Assembly: GCA_029778615.1 (NCBI GenBank)
Contig: JAKOPZ010000274.1
Location: 1 to 64,000 of the forward strand
Length of the DNA: 64,000 bases
Direction of reading: 5' to 3'
Origin: Chloroflexota bacterium
GTDB taxonomy: Bacteria > Chloroflexota > Anaerolineae > UBA4142 > SHND01
The notes under the pieces are model-generated. The model had not been told where the DNA came from, made no database searches, and saw only the letters and a list, made by a program, of their open reading frames with translations. Each line of letters opens with the position of its first letter. Positions within the stretch are counted from its first letter, which is position 1. This document shows positions 42,487-51,303 of this stretch, one piece after another. Position numbers and translations under genes: made by a program.

Positions 42487-42514
42487 TTGACCGCGCGTTT
42501 TTCTATGATACAAT
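42487..42514 (+). promoter_or_regulatory. Promoter of the threonine dehydratase gene
   Basis: -35 TTGACC (42487-42492), 16-base spacer, extended -10 TGATACAAT (42506-42514). The leader of about 85 bases includes CTCTAGTCTCTAGTCTCC repeat words. Confidence 0.6.
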
Positions 42515-42606
42515 CGCGGCGGTTTGGCAAATCGCTAACAGCCACGCGCATCGCGCCCTTTCCAACGATTTCACAATCTCTAGTCTCTAGTCTCCAATTT
42601 CCAACT

Positions 42607-43560
42607 ATGCAAACACCCACTTTCCTCGACATTTTGCGCGCCAAACAAACCATTGCCCCGCATTTGCCGCGCACGCCGTTGTTCAAATATCCCGCGCTCG
42701 ATGCGGCAACCGGGCTTGATTTGTACGTCAAACATGAAAATTATCAGCCGATTGGCGCGTTCAAAGTGCGCGGCGGCATCAATCTCGTTTCGCAGTTGTC
42801 CGACGATGAAAAAACGCGCGGCGTGATTTCGGCGTCAACGGGCAATCACGGACAATCTATCGCGTATGCGGCGCGTCTATTCAACGTTCCCGCAACGATT
42901 GTGGTTCCCGAAAATGCGAATCCCGTCAAAGTGGATGCAATGCGCGCGCTCGGCGCGACCATTATTTTTCACGGACCCGATTTCGATGCGGCGCGCGAAC
43001 ATTGCGAAGCGGTGGCAGAAGAAAAACATTTGCGTTATGTGCATTCGGGCAACGAGCCGCATCTCATCGCGGGCGTCGGCACGCATACGCTGGAAATTCT
43101 GGAAGACGTGCCCGATGTGGATGTAATCATTGTGCCCATCGGCGGCGGGAGCGGCGCGGCGGGCGCGTGCATTGCGGCAAAAGCGATTAATCCGAACATT
43201 CGCGTGATTGGCGTGCAAGCCGAAAAAGCGCCTGCCGCGTACAAGTCATGGAAAAATCGCGCGCTTCTTGAAGATACCAACGCGACCTTTGCCGAAGGAC
43301 TCGCAACGCGCACCGCGTTCGCGCTGCCGCAAAAAATTTTGTGGGAGATGCTCGACGATTTTATTTTGGTGAGTGAAGAAGCCATGCGCGCGGCGATTGT
43401 GATGTATTTGCAAAAAGCAAAAACATTGTCGGAAGGCGCGGGCGCGTCATCGCTCGCGGGCGCGCTGCAATTGCGCGAACAATTACAGGAAAGAAAAGTT
43501 GCGTTGATTTTGAGCGGCGGCAACATTACGCCCGAACAATTGAAACAGGTGTTGGCATGA
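42607..43560 (+). CDS. Threonine ammonia-lyase (PLP-dependent)
   Basis: Fold-type II PLP enzyme (317 aa) of the threonine/serine dehydratase family, making 2-oxobutanoate and ammonia from threonine. PLP lysine is in GAFKVRGG; other marks are the substrate loop STGNHGQSIAYAA and phosphate-binding IGGGSGAAG. The C-terminal ACT regulatory domain of IlvA is absent, so this is the short, catabolic type (or a serine racemase relative). ATG 42607 has a weak ribosome-binding site. Overlaps the next gene by ATGA. Confidence 0.88.
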   Translation: MQTPTFLDILRAKQTIAPHLPRTPLFKYPALDAATGLDLYVKHENYQPIGAFKVRGGINLVSQLSDDEKTRGVISASTGNHGQSIAYAARLFNVPATIVVPENANPVKVDAMRALGATIIFHGPDFDAAREHCEAVAEEKHLRYVHSGNEPHLIAGVGTHTLEILEDVPDVDVIIVPIGGGSGAAGACIAAKAINPNIRVIGVQAEKAPAAYKSWKNRALLEDTNATFAEGLATRTAFALPQKILWEMLDDFILVSEEAMRAAIVMYLQKAKTLSEGAGASSLAGALQLREQLQERKVALILSGGNITPEQLKQVLA

Positions 43561-44310
43561 GTGAGCGGAAAGCGGGTGACGCGCTCACGATTCGCAAAAT
43601 GAAATACCGCAATCCGGAGTTGTGGATGATGTGGCAGTGGGACGAAATCATTTGGCATGTCAACAATGAATTTTTTGTCGCGTTTGAAACACCAGGAAAA
43701 ATCTTTGAACGCCCGGACAAAACATTTATCGGAACGAATTATGCGTTGTTTTATTTTTATCCGAACCAACCCTTTTATTTTTATGAATTGTACCTAATGT
43801 GCAACACTTTTGTCATTTCGAGCGGAGCGAGAAATCTCGCAAGGCGCGAATGAGATTTCTCGCAAAACTTGTCCCGAAGCATTGAGGGAACGGCTCGAAA
43901 TGACATTTGTCCCGCGAAAGAGTTGCACATTGAGTGAATTGTATCTGCCGGAGCCGCCGCATCTCTTGAAAAGTTGGTATTGCAACATCAATGCTGTGCC
44001 GCAGCGCACACCCGACGGCTATGCGTTCATTGATCTCGACCTTGATATTTGGTTGTATCCTGATTTGACGTATGACCTTTTGGATGAGGACGAATACCGC
44101 GAACATGCAGACAAATATCAGTACACCAACGAGATGCGACAGACTGCGCGTTCAACGCTTGATACCTTGCGCGAGCGAATTGCGCGCGTCGAATTTCCAT
44201 TTCGGCATAATGTAAAAACGCTTGAAGCAGAAATTGAAACGTTAGGCAAACAATTCAACGCGCCCATCTCTACTCTCCAGTCACAAATCTCGAATCTCCA
44301 TGCTGCCTGA
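43557..44310 (+). pseudogene. DUF402 gene split by a 143-bp element
   Basis: The reading frame starts at ATG 43557 (overlapping the previous stop) and gives a DUF402-type N-terminus (WDEIIWHVNNEFFVAFETPG, NYALFYFYPNQPFYFYELYL). It then runs into the element at 43793. After the element the frame resumes as ELYLPEPPHLLKSWYCNINA and FIDLDLDIWLYPD...LLDEDEY, the DUF402 core. Deleting the element and one target copy (151 bases) restores a continuous protein of about 200 aa. Intact relatives are nucleoside diphosphate phosphatase-like or RNA-binding; as it stands the gene is probably inactive. The last residues overlap the next gene's start. Confidence 0.88.
43793..43935. mobile_element. MITE-like palindromic element, copy 2 (143 bp) with target duplication
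   Basis: Terminal inverted repeats AATGTGCAAC (43796-43805) and GTTGCACATT enclose the GTCATTTCGAGC-type palindrome. GAATTGTA is present on both sides (43785-43792 and 43936-43943), an 8-bp target duplication. There is no coding capacity, so a transposase would act in trans. Compared with the 122-bp copy at 1943-2064 it has about 20 extra bases in the centre (AACTTGTCCCGAAGCATTGA region). Confidence 0.9.
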
Positions 44311-44710
44311 ATTGAAAAAAATCGGCGTCACTGCCGGACAAAAAATTTTGGTGCATCGCGCGCCCAAAGCGTTCACGCAAGAACTGCGCGACCAAGCGCC
44401 GCCCGAAACATTGATTTCGACGCGGCTGACAAAACGCGCGCGGTACGACATGATTTTTCATTTCGCCGCGCCCGATGAAAACTTGGACGCGTTGTTTGAA
44501 ATGATGCAGACCGCGTTAAAAGCCGACGGCGCGCTGTGGGTGATTATGCCAAAACAGAAACAACAAAAACAACTCGGCTATGTGTTTGATTGGAACATGT
44601 TGATTGCGTCCGCGTTGAAAACCACATTGGTGGACAACAAGACGCTCACGTTTGGACCGGAAGAATATGGCACGCGGTTTGTGATTCGCAAAGAAATGCG
44701 CGAGACGTAG
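44300..44710 (+). CDS. DUF3052-like protein
   Basis: Small soluble protein (136 aa). Its pattern resembles the DUF3052 family: IGVTAGQKILVHRAP near the start, YDMIFHFAAPDENL, ALKADGALWVIMPK and a C-terminal region ending RFVIRKE. Function unknown. ATG 44300 lies 11 bases inside the end of the broken DUF402 frame. The stop is followed by a small GGAACGTT/AACGTTCC hairpin (44711-44732). Confidence 0.7.
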   Translation: MLPELKKIGVTAGQKILVHRAPKAFTQELRDQAPPETLISTRLTKRARYDMIFHFAAPDENLDALFEMMQTALKADGALWVIMPKQKQQKQLGYVFDWNMLIASALKTTLVDNKTLTFGPEEYGTRFVIRKEMRET

Positions 44711-44741
44711 GGAACGTTCGCTGTAACGTTCCATCTATCCA

Positions 44742-45677
44742 ATGAAGATTTTTGTTACAGGCGGGACAGGCGTTTTGGGGCAACCGACGATTCGCTTGCT
44801 CGTCGCGCGCGGGCATCAGGTCACGGCGTTGGCGCGGAATGAACAGCGCGCGCAGTTGGCTGCCGAATTGGGCGCGACGCCGCTGCTTGGCGATTTATTC
44901 GATGCAAATTTTGTGCGCGCAGCCGTACACGACGCGGACAGCGTTTTGCATCTCGCCACCGCGATTCCGAAAAAAGCGGCGGCGGGCGCGAACGATTGGG
45001 CATTGAACGACCGCATTCGACGCGAAGGCACAAAAAATTTATTGGACGCCGCGCAGCAGCACACGCTCCACTCGCTCGTGGTGCAGAGCATTGCGTTTTT
45101 GTACGGCGATACACGCGGCGAATGGAAACGCGAAGAGGACCCGCTGCCGCGCAAGCTCCCGCGCCATCTAAAATCGGCAGCAGAGATGGAAGCGCACGCG
45201 CTTGCCGAATACAAAGTTAACGCGACTCCCGTTGTGATTTTGCGCGGCGCGTTGTTTTATGCTCCCGCATCGCACCGCACGCGCGCGATGCTCGATGCCA
45301 TTCGCCATCGCCGTTTTCCCATCATCGGTTCGGGCGACCAGTACTGGCATTGGATTTATGTGGACGATATGGCGCGCGCGGTGGTGCTGGCTGCCGAACA
45401 TCCCGCGCCCGGCGAAATTTTCAACGTGGCGGATGATTGGGCATTTCACGCTAAAGACGGAATAAATTACATGGCAGCGCAGCTGAACGCGCCCGCGCCC
45501 TACAAAATGTCGGTGGCGCTCGCGCAGATTTTTACCGGCGGCACCGCGCAATTTCAGGCGCAGAGCGCGCGCTATCGTACCGACAAAATCAAAAAAATGC
45601 TCGGCTGGGCGCCAAAATATCCGACGTACCGCGAAGGGTTGGCGGAAATTTTTCGGACGATGGGGAAAAGAACATAA
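44742..45677 (+). CDS. NAD(P)-dependent epimerase/dehydratase
   Basis: Extended short-chain dehydrogenase (311 aa): Rossmann GGTGVLGQPTIRLLVARGH, LLGDLFD, VLHLATAIP, VVQSIAFLYGDTRG and WHWIYVDDMARAVVLAAEHP. A Tyr-x3-Lys pair is not in the usual spacing (AEYKVNATPV carries Tyr and Lys), so catalytic competence is uncertain. Substrate unknown. Not obviously co-transcribed with neighbours; a 31-base gap with a small hairpin precedes it. Confidence 0.82.
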   Translation: MKIFVTGGTGVLGQPTIRLLVARGHQVTALARNEQRAQLAAELGATPLLGDLFDANFVRAAVHDADSVLHLATAIPKKAAAGANDWALNDRIRREGTKNLLDAAQQHTLHSLVVQSIAFLYGDTRGEWKREEDPLPRKLPRHLKSAAEMEAHALAEYKVNATPVVILRGALFYAPASHRTRAMLDAIRHRRFPIIGSGDQYWHWIYVDDMARAVVLAAEHPAPGEIFNVADDWAFHAKDGINYMAAQLNAPAPYKMSVALAQIFTGGTAQFQAQSARYRTDKIKKMLGWAPKYPTYREGLAEIFRTMGKRT

Positions 45678-45680
45678 AAG

Positions 45681-45746
45681 AGATTGGAGACTAGAGATTG
45701 GAGATTAGCAACCAGTCGCCAGTAATCAGTCTCTAATCTCCATTCT
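45681..45746. repeat. GATTGGAGA-type imperfect intergenic hairpin
   Basis: AGATTGGAGACTAGAGATTG is followed across CAACCAGTCGCCAGTAATCA by CTCTAATCTCCATTCTCC. The two sides are imperfect inverted copies built from short repeated words, like 37083-37138. Confidence 0.55.
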
Positions 45747-45757
45747 CCAGTTATGCT

Positions 45758-46537
45758 ATGGCAATTCATCTGGGAACTCAAGGTTGGTCGTACAAAAGTT
45801 GGGATGGTGTGTTTTATCCAAAAGGCACGCCGCCCGGTTCGTATCTCGCGCATTACGCGACGCAGTTTCAAGCGATTGAAATTGATTCGTCATTTTACGG
45901 CACGCCGCGCAAAGCGTTTTTGGAAAAGTGGGACCGCGACACGCCCGCCGATTTTCGATTCGCCGCGAAATTTCCAAAACTCATTACGCATGAAAAAATG
46001 TTGGTGGACGCGCAGAACGATGCAAAATATTTTTTGAGCGGCATGAGTTTGCTCGGCGAAAAACTGGGTCCGTTGTGTTTGCAATTTTCGTACGAGTTCA
46101 AACCCGAATCGCAAAATTTGCTCGACGAATTTCTTGCGTCACTGCCAACCGAATTTCGCTACGCGGTGGAAGTGCGGAATCGCGGTTGGTTCAAGGATTG
46201 GTTTTTTGAACTTTTGAAAAAACATCGCGCCGCGCTCGTCCTCGTTGACCGCGTGTACATGCCGAAACTCGAAGAGGTCACAACCGATTTCACGTACATT
46301 CGCTGGCTCGGCAATCGCAAAGACATTCCCGATGACGAATACACGCACGTTCGCATCAACCGCGACAAAGAACTGAACGAGTGGGCAGACGTGATTCAAC
46401 AACTGCACGAACGCGATGTGGAGGTGTGGGGCTTTGCCAACAATCATTACATGGGACATTCGCCCGCGACGCTGCGTGAGATACAGGCGCGGTTGCAGCA
46501 GAGAGGGATTAAAGTGCAAGTAGCAAGTAGCAGGTAG
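45758..46537 (+). CDS. DUF72 (YecE-like) TIM-barrel protein
   Basis: Cytoplasmic protein (259 aa) of the DUF72 family: LGTQGWSYKSWDGVFYP, IEIDSSFYGTP, FRFAAKFPKLITH, LGPLCLQF, YAVEVRNRGWF and DFTYIRWLGNR. These are the family's conserved strands. Function unsettled. The last residues (VQVASSR) are encoded by the start of a GTAGCA repeat. Confidence 0.9.
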   Translation: MAIHLGTQGWSYKSWDGVFYPKGTPPGSYLAHYATQFQAIEIDSSFYGTPRKAFLEKWDRDTPADFRFAAKFPKLITHEKMLVDAQNDAKYFLSGMSLLGEKLGPLCLQFSYEFKPESQNLLDEFLASLPTEFRYAVEVRNRGWFKDWFFELLKKHRAALVLVDRVYMPKLEEVTTDFTYIRWLGNRKDIPDDEYTHVRINRDKELNEWADVIQQLHERDVEVWGFANNHYMGHSPATLREIQARLQQRGIKVQVASSR

Positions 46538-46573
46538 AGTGTTCCTTGCTACCTACTACCTGCTACCTCCTAC
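46518..46573. repeat. GTAGCAG-type hairpin at a gene end
   Basis: CAAGTAGCAAGTAGCAGGTAG pairs imperfectly with CTACCTACTACCTGCTACC. It includes the DUF72 stop codon and could act as a factor-dependent terminator or simply be a repeat. Confidence 0.5.
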
Positions 46574-46580
46574 TCCAACC

Positions 46581-47237
46581 ATGACCAATTCCGATTTACC
46601 CGAAACCTTCCGGCGCCTCCGCGCCGCCGCCACACATTGGGTTGTGCCGATGGTGTACGCGATGAAGCAAAAGGGCGCGACGCCGTATGAAATTTTGATT
46701 GCGTCGTTACTCTCCGCGCGCACGCTCGATACGACGACCACTGTTGTTTATCCCGAATTGTTCAAGTTGGCGAACACGCCCGAAAAAATGTTGAGACTGT
46801 CGGAAGCGCAAATTGAGCGCGTGATTCACCGCGTCGCGTTCAGTAACGCCAAAGCGAAACAGATTTTGGGCTTGTCGAGAATTTTGGTGGAACACCACGA
46901 CGGACGCGTTCCCGATACGCTTGAGGAATTGGATGAACTGCCGGGCGTTGGGCGCAAAATTGCGAACCTCACGGTGACGATGGCGTTCGACAAACCCGGC
47001 ATCACGGTTGATACGCACGTGCATCGCATTGTCAATCGCTGGGGCTATGTGAAAACGAAAACACCCGACGAAACAGAAATCGCACTGCGCGAAAAATTGC
47101 CGCGCGCGTATTGGATTGAAATCAATGGACTGCTGATTCCGTTCGGACAAAACATTTGTCGCCCGACGAATCCGTTTTGTTCCAAATGTCCGATTTATGA
47201 ATTTTGTGAACGCGTGGGCGTAAGCAAAAGCCGCTAG
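46581..47237 (+). CDS. nth: Endonuclease III
   Basis: Base-excision repair DNA glycosylase/AP lyase (218 aa). The helix-hairpin-helix LDELPGVGRKIANLTVTMAF contains the catalytic lysine; the aspartate is in VDTHVHRIVNRWG. The C-terminal iron-sulfur loop is complete: C-x6-C-x2-C-x5-C in CRPTNPFCSKCPIYEFC. ATG 46581 (MTNSD) is chosen over an upstream ATG that lies in repeat sequence. Confidence 0.95.
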   Translation: MTNSDLPETFRRLRAAATHWVVPMVYAMKQKGATPYEILIASLLSARTLDTTTTVVYPELFKLANTPEKMLRLSEAQIERVIHRVAFSNAKAKQILGLSRILVEHHDGRVPDTLEELDELPGVGRKIANLTVTMAFDKPGITVDTHVHRIVNRWGYVKTKTPDETEIALREKLPRAYWIEINGLLIPFGQNICRPTNPFCSKCPIYEFCERVGVSKSR

Positions 47238-47311
47238 CGCGTTTGGAATTATCCGCGTCTCGGTGTTTAATGACGCGCGCTTTGCCTGTGTTTCCACTCA
47301 AGGATGCTGAA

Positions 47312-48277
47312 ATGAAATTTCGCGTATTATTTTTCGTAGGACTCGTTTCGATTTTTTTCACTACCGCGTGCAGCGCGCTCACGCCGCCAACGCCGACGTC
47401 CACTCCCGCGCCGACGGAAACAGCAACGCCCGTGCCTACCAACACTCCCGAACCCACGCGCCCGCTCGCGACGGCGACGGCGGCGAACGCGGTCCCGCCC
47501 GCCATTTCTTTTGCGCTGAACAAAACACAGAACGCGCGCAGTATGCAATTTGAATTCGAGTCGAGCGTGACGACGGTGCAAGACGGACAAACGAAAAAAA
47601 TTCCGGGACTCGCTCTGCAGGGAATGGACAGCACGCTGAACCGCAATATCACCATCAGCGGTACGACGAGCGATACCAATGAATTCATCACGTATCAGGT
47701 CATTGTGCTGGGCGAAGCGGTTTACATCAAAGGGATTAGCGGTAACGGCTTGGACCCGCAGGAGTGGTACGACTTGCCCGAGGCGGTGCAAGCGGGCGTG
47801 CGGCGTCTGCCAACCGCGCGCGGCTTGATTGCAAGTTTTGACCCGGCGGATGTGAGCAGCGCGCAATTTCAAGCGGCGGGCAGTGAAACCGTTGACGATG
47901 AAAATTGTTCGGTGTGGACGGCGAACAATGCGAAATACGCGCAAACGCTCGTCGGCGTCACCGCAGACAGCGAACTGGGAAAACAATTGGGGCAAGTGGA
48001 CAATGCGGAATTCAAGATTTGGACGTGCGCGGACGGCTACATTCATCTCATGACCGGGCAGGTGCTGGGACACGCCGCCGCCAAGACTCAAGACACTACA
48101 ACCGTCACCTTGCGTTTTCACATGAACCGCTTTGAAGAGGCGTTCAAATTTCAAGCGCCTGCGAATTTCAAACCCTTCCCCGGTGCGCCCCAAGCACAGC
48201 CGACTGCCAACGCGACGAAAGCAACCGGCGCAACTCCCACGCCAACGCGCAGCGCAACGCCTTCGCCAACGCCTTGA
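47312..48277 (+). CDS. LppX/LprG-like lipoprotein, low-certainty family
   Basis: Secreted lipoprotein (321 aa): signal with lipobox FFTTACSAL, Thr-Pro-rich linker (about 25-65), then a beta-rich domain (MQFEFESSVTTVQDG, LGEAVYIKGISG, WYDLPEA, NCSVWTANNAKYAQTLV) and a second Thr-Pro-rich tail. The domain resembles mycobacterial LppX/LprG-type lipid carriers in outline only. ATG 47312 is set by AAGGATG. The membrane kinase-like gene follows after 34 bases. Confidence 0.6.
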   Translation: MKFRVLFFVGLVSIFFTTACSALTPPTPTSTPAPTETATPVPTNTPEPTRPLATATAANAVPPAISFALNKTQNARSMQFEFESSVTTVQDGQTKKIPGLALQGMDSTLNRNITISGTTSDTNEFITYQVIVLGEAVYIKGISGNGLDPQEWYDLPEAVQAGVRRLPTARGLIASFDPADVSSAQFQAAGSETVDDENCSVWTANNAKYAQTLVGVTADSELGKQLGQVDNAEFKIWTCADGYIHLMTGQVLGHAAAKTQDTTTVTLRFHMNRFEEAFKFQAPANFKPFPGAPQAQPTANATKATGATPTPTRSATPSPTP

Positions 48278-48311
48278 GCTCAAACGCTGCCTTGACCCCG
48301 CGACGCGCATC

Positions 48312-49802
48312 ATGGAACCCGACAACAACGTCCCTGCCGACGCCGATGCGAAACCCCCGACGCCTGCCGCGCGTTATGACGTGGGTTTGATTGGTGTGTC
48401 GGTCCTCGGCGGATTTTTTGTCGGTATCATCTTCGTCCTCGCCTATCTCGGCGCAATTCCCTCCGATATTGTTCTTTGGTTTGGCGCGGTAATCCTTTTC
48501 GGGATTGCGGCGCTCTTTTTCCTTGTACGTCAGCGGAATGCGCGTCATACTGCCGCACTCGCGCAATGGGCGCGCGAGGGAATCCATCCGTCTCCGGCAA
48601 GCGGTGTCCGCGTGCCGGTCATTTATGGCTCGCACGAACTCGGCGGGGACGAACAAGAAATTGCGCCCAAACTCGCGTTGTTGGCGGAATTGTTTCGCGG
48701 TCAGCGACAAATCCAAATTGTCAAACGCTTTCTCGGCGGACATCGTAATCGCGGCGTGTACTTGATTCGTTCCTCCGCCGAAGCAGAACGCGTAGTAAAA
48801 ATTGCGCGCGCGGCGGACATTCGCGCCGAGCAAAGCGCGCAAGAATTAATCAATCGTTTTTCACAAAACAACGGCGGGCAGTTTGTGCGCGCGGTCGAGA
48901 GCGAGGACGAGAACGCGTTGGGCGGTGTGGTGTACCGTCTTGCCTCGCTGCGGCGCACTGCCGAGATTTCAAATTTTGAAACGCACTATCGCGAAACGCG
49001 AGACATCCGCGCGCTCGCCGCGCTGGTCGAACAGTTGTACAGCGATGTTTTGCCGCACAGTCAGTTTCGCGAAATGTATACCGCCGCGCCGTTTCAAGAA
49101 TTTGCCATCCCGCCGCGTCTCGTGACCAAAGTACAGAACGCGCTGCAAAACATTCCCGCGTTGTCACAACTGGAATGCGATGCGGAATGGCTCGACCTGC
49201 CGCACACAACGACTCCGATGCGTAATCCGTTATATTGGGCAGAGCGCGTGATGTCGCGTTTTGAGAGTTTGCAAATGCCTATGGTGCGCGGCGTGGTACA
49301 CGGCGATTTGCATTCGGGCAATCTCTTGATTCAGCAGCCGGGTCCGAATCTTTGGATCATTGATTTCGCCAAAACGCGCGACCATGCGCCCACGCTGCTC
49401 GATTATGCGCGGTTTGAAGCGGACCTGAAATTTTATCTTTTGGATGTACAAGGCGACGCGGATTTGAGCGAGGCGCTGCGTTTCGAGGCGCAGCTGCTTG
49501 TGCCGCAGCGGAAAACGGAATTGGATGCGCCGCTGTCAGCACTCGAAAATTTTGCGGACGAGTTTCAAAAAGCCGGGGCGTGCCTCGCGGCATTGCGCCG
49601 CATGGCGTACAGTCATCGGCGCCGCGCGGACGACGAGGTTGGCGGGCATTTCGGGAACGATTCGGTTCTGCCGTACTATTTGGCGTTGTTTGGTTTCACG
49701 CTGCGGAGTCTGACATACGAACAATGCAGTGTGCGGCAAAAGACGTTTGCGTTGCTTGCCGCGAGCATGTTGGCGGAACGCATCACTCAGCTGGTTACGT
49801 GA
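48312..49802 (+). CDS. Membrane-anchored kinase-like (APH-fold) protein
   Basis: Protein of 496 aa from ATG 48312. Two N-terminal helices (VGLIGVSVLGGFFVGIIFVL; IVLWFGAVILFGIAALFFLV), a cytoplasmic region with YLIRSSAEAERVVKIARAAD, and a phosphotransferase core with catalytic loop VVHGDLHSGNLL (about 327-338) and metal-binding IIDFAKT (about 350). Phosphotransferase-like modules of this sort (ternary-complex-associated domains) are known with NTPase-based signalling or conflict proteins. It converges on a P-loop NTPase gene with a 16-bp 3' overlap. Substrate unknown. Confidence 0.7.
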   Translation: MEPDNNVPADADAKPPTPAARYDVGLIGVSVLGGFFVGIIFVLAYLGAIPSDIVLWFGAVILFGIAALFFLVRQRNARHTAALAQWAREGIHPSPASGVRVPVIYGSHELGGDEQEIAPKLALLAELFRGQRQIQIVKRFLGGHRNRGVYLIRSSAEAERVVKIARAADIRAEQSAQELINRFSQNNGGQFVRAVESEDENALGGVVYRLASLRRTAEISNFETHYRETRDIRALAALVEQLYSDVLPHSQFREMYTAAPFQEFAIPPRLVTKVQNALQNIPALSQLECDAEWLDLPHTTTPMRNPLYWAERVMSRFESLQMPMVRGVVHGDLHSGNLLIQQPGPNLWIIDFAKTRDHAPTLLDYARFEADLKFYLLDVQGDADLSEALRFEAQLLVPQRKTELDAPLSALENFADEFQKAGACLAALRRMAYSHRRRADDEVGGHFGNDSVLPYYLALFGFTLRSLTYEQCSVRQKTFALLAASMLAERITQLVT

Positions 49803-51109
49803 TATTCGATATGCCAGGCGGTGCGCGTGGTCAGATTCAGGCGATACCCTTGTTTGCGCTGCGGTAGAATCGCGTTAAAGGTCGCGTCTTGCGTGAGACC
49901 GCTCAAAACTGTATTCAACATTTTCCGCAGACGCTTGATTTGCGCGGACACCGCTTCACGTGAATTGGCGGGGTCGCCCGAGTACAAAAGGCGCGCAAGC
50001 TGCGCGTGCGTGTAAATTCGTTCCGGCGCTTGTGCCATCGCGCACAACAGCTGTGCTGCGTTGGGATTCAAATGCAGGACGCGCGTTTCGCGCCAGGATT
50101 CAAATTGCACGGCGCCTGCGGCATTGACTTGAATTTGTACGACGGGTGTCGTTTGCGCCATGACAAAGGTTTTCCACAGCGGCGAAAAAATCTGCGGCGT
50201 CGCGCGCACAAGCCGCACCAGTCCTGCCTGCGCAAGAAACGCGAACGTTTGTGTATTCACATCCACAGCCGCGTTGGCGCCAAGCGACTGCAAGGTTCGC
50301 CGCTCGTCCGCACCCAGTTCTGACCACAAGTCGCCGCAAACGTGTTGAATCGCTTCGGGCGCGCTCAATTCTTGCAGCAAGGTTGAAGCATTGGCGCGCA
50401 TATGGACTTGGTTGTACAAGTCTGCCACATTTTTCAAAAGCCCCGCGTGTCCGCCGGTCAGAGACACGAGCAATTCTTTTGCGCGTTCCGAAAATTGAAT
50501 GCCAAGCCGCTGTTCATCCCGCGCCAGCGAATCGAGCGCGTCTTGATGCGCGAGCGGCGGCACCCAGCAAGCATCCACAAAAAGTTCCTGCAATTCTCCT
50601 AACGGCGTCGGCGGACGCCGCGCGCCGAGCACAAAAACCACATTCCCCTGCAAATCGCGCAAGCCGCGCAAGTACGCCCAAAAGTGCGATTCAAAATGGC
50701 GAAACATTTGGTCGAGCGGGTCAAACATCAAGACGATGACGCGTTCCGCGTCCGCGTGTTCGATGCGGGATTCAATCGCATAGCGCAGGTAAAGAGAACG
50801 CGCCGGATTCGCCGGTACTTTTAAACCTGCGCGTTCCAACTCGACATCCAAACGTTCCAGCAGCGCGTCCTCGCGGCGTGGGTCAACCAAATTGCAATCA
50901 ATAAAAACAAAGAGAAACTGCGCGGCGTCAGTGAGATACTGCGCGCGGACATGCGGCTGCGCGACGATAAAGCGAAAGAGGTTGGATTTGCCCATGCCCG
51001 CGAGACCAAACACGCCGATGCTGCGGCGATGCTGCACCGCGTGTAGTATCTGGCGCACTTGCGCCGCGCGATAGGTGGAAGAAAAGGTGGCTTCTTTGTA
51101 ATTGGGCAT
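49787..51109 (-). CDS. P-loop NTPase with C-terminal OmpR-type winged helix
   Basis: Cytoplasmic protein (440 aa): AAA/STAND-like NTPase with Walker A GLAGMGKSN (about 35-43) and Walker B VIVLMFDPLD (about 124-133). A helical region and a winged-helix segment (about 230-330) follow. A C-terminal OmpR/PhoB-type DNA-binding domain (about 335-430) has LNPNAAQLLCAMAQAPERIY, SREAVSAQIKRLRKML and a GYRL wing. Fits a signal-gated transcription factor. Convergent with the kinase-like gene. Trigger unknown. Confidence 0.78.
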   Translation of the reverse strand: MPNYKEATFSSTYRAAQVRQILHAVQHRRSIGVFGLAGMGKSNLFRFIVAQPHVRAQYLTDAAQFLFVFIDCNLVDPRREDALLERLDVELERAGLKVPANPARSLYLRYAIESRIEHADAERVIVLMFDPLDQMFRHFESHFWAYLRGLRDLQGNVVFVLGARRPPTPLGELQELFVDACWVPPLAHQDALDSLARDEQRLGIQFSERAKELLVSLTGGHAGLLKNVADLYNQVHMRANASTLLQELSAPEAIQHVCGDLWSELGADERRTLQSLGANAAVDVNTQTFAFLAQAGLVRLVRATPQIFSPLWKTFVMAQTTPVVQIQVNAAGAVQFESWRETRVLHLNPNAAQLLCAMAQAPERIYTHAQLARLLYSGDPANSREAVSAQIKRLRKMLNTVLSGLTQDATFNAILPQRKQGYRLNLTTRTAWHIEYHVTS

Positions 51110-51303
51110 TGGCGTTCAACTCCGCAAGCGAACTTCCAATCAATATATCACGCTCTGAAAATTGTTCAATCGCGTTTCACGGACACGCGCGGGATTGTCC
51201 GCGATTGTCGGCAAAGTGTCCGCAAACTGTCCCGTTCGGCGGCTGATTTGCAGATAGAATGGCAGGTGATTCGGGCGCGCATTCATTGAGGAGGTTCGCT
51301 GCA

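Noticed and set aside
43793-43935. Insertion sequence with its own transposase
   Set aside because: Only 143 bp with no coding capacity; it is a non-autonomous element.
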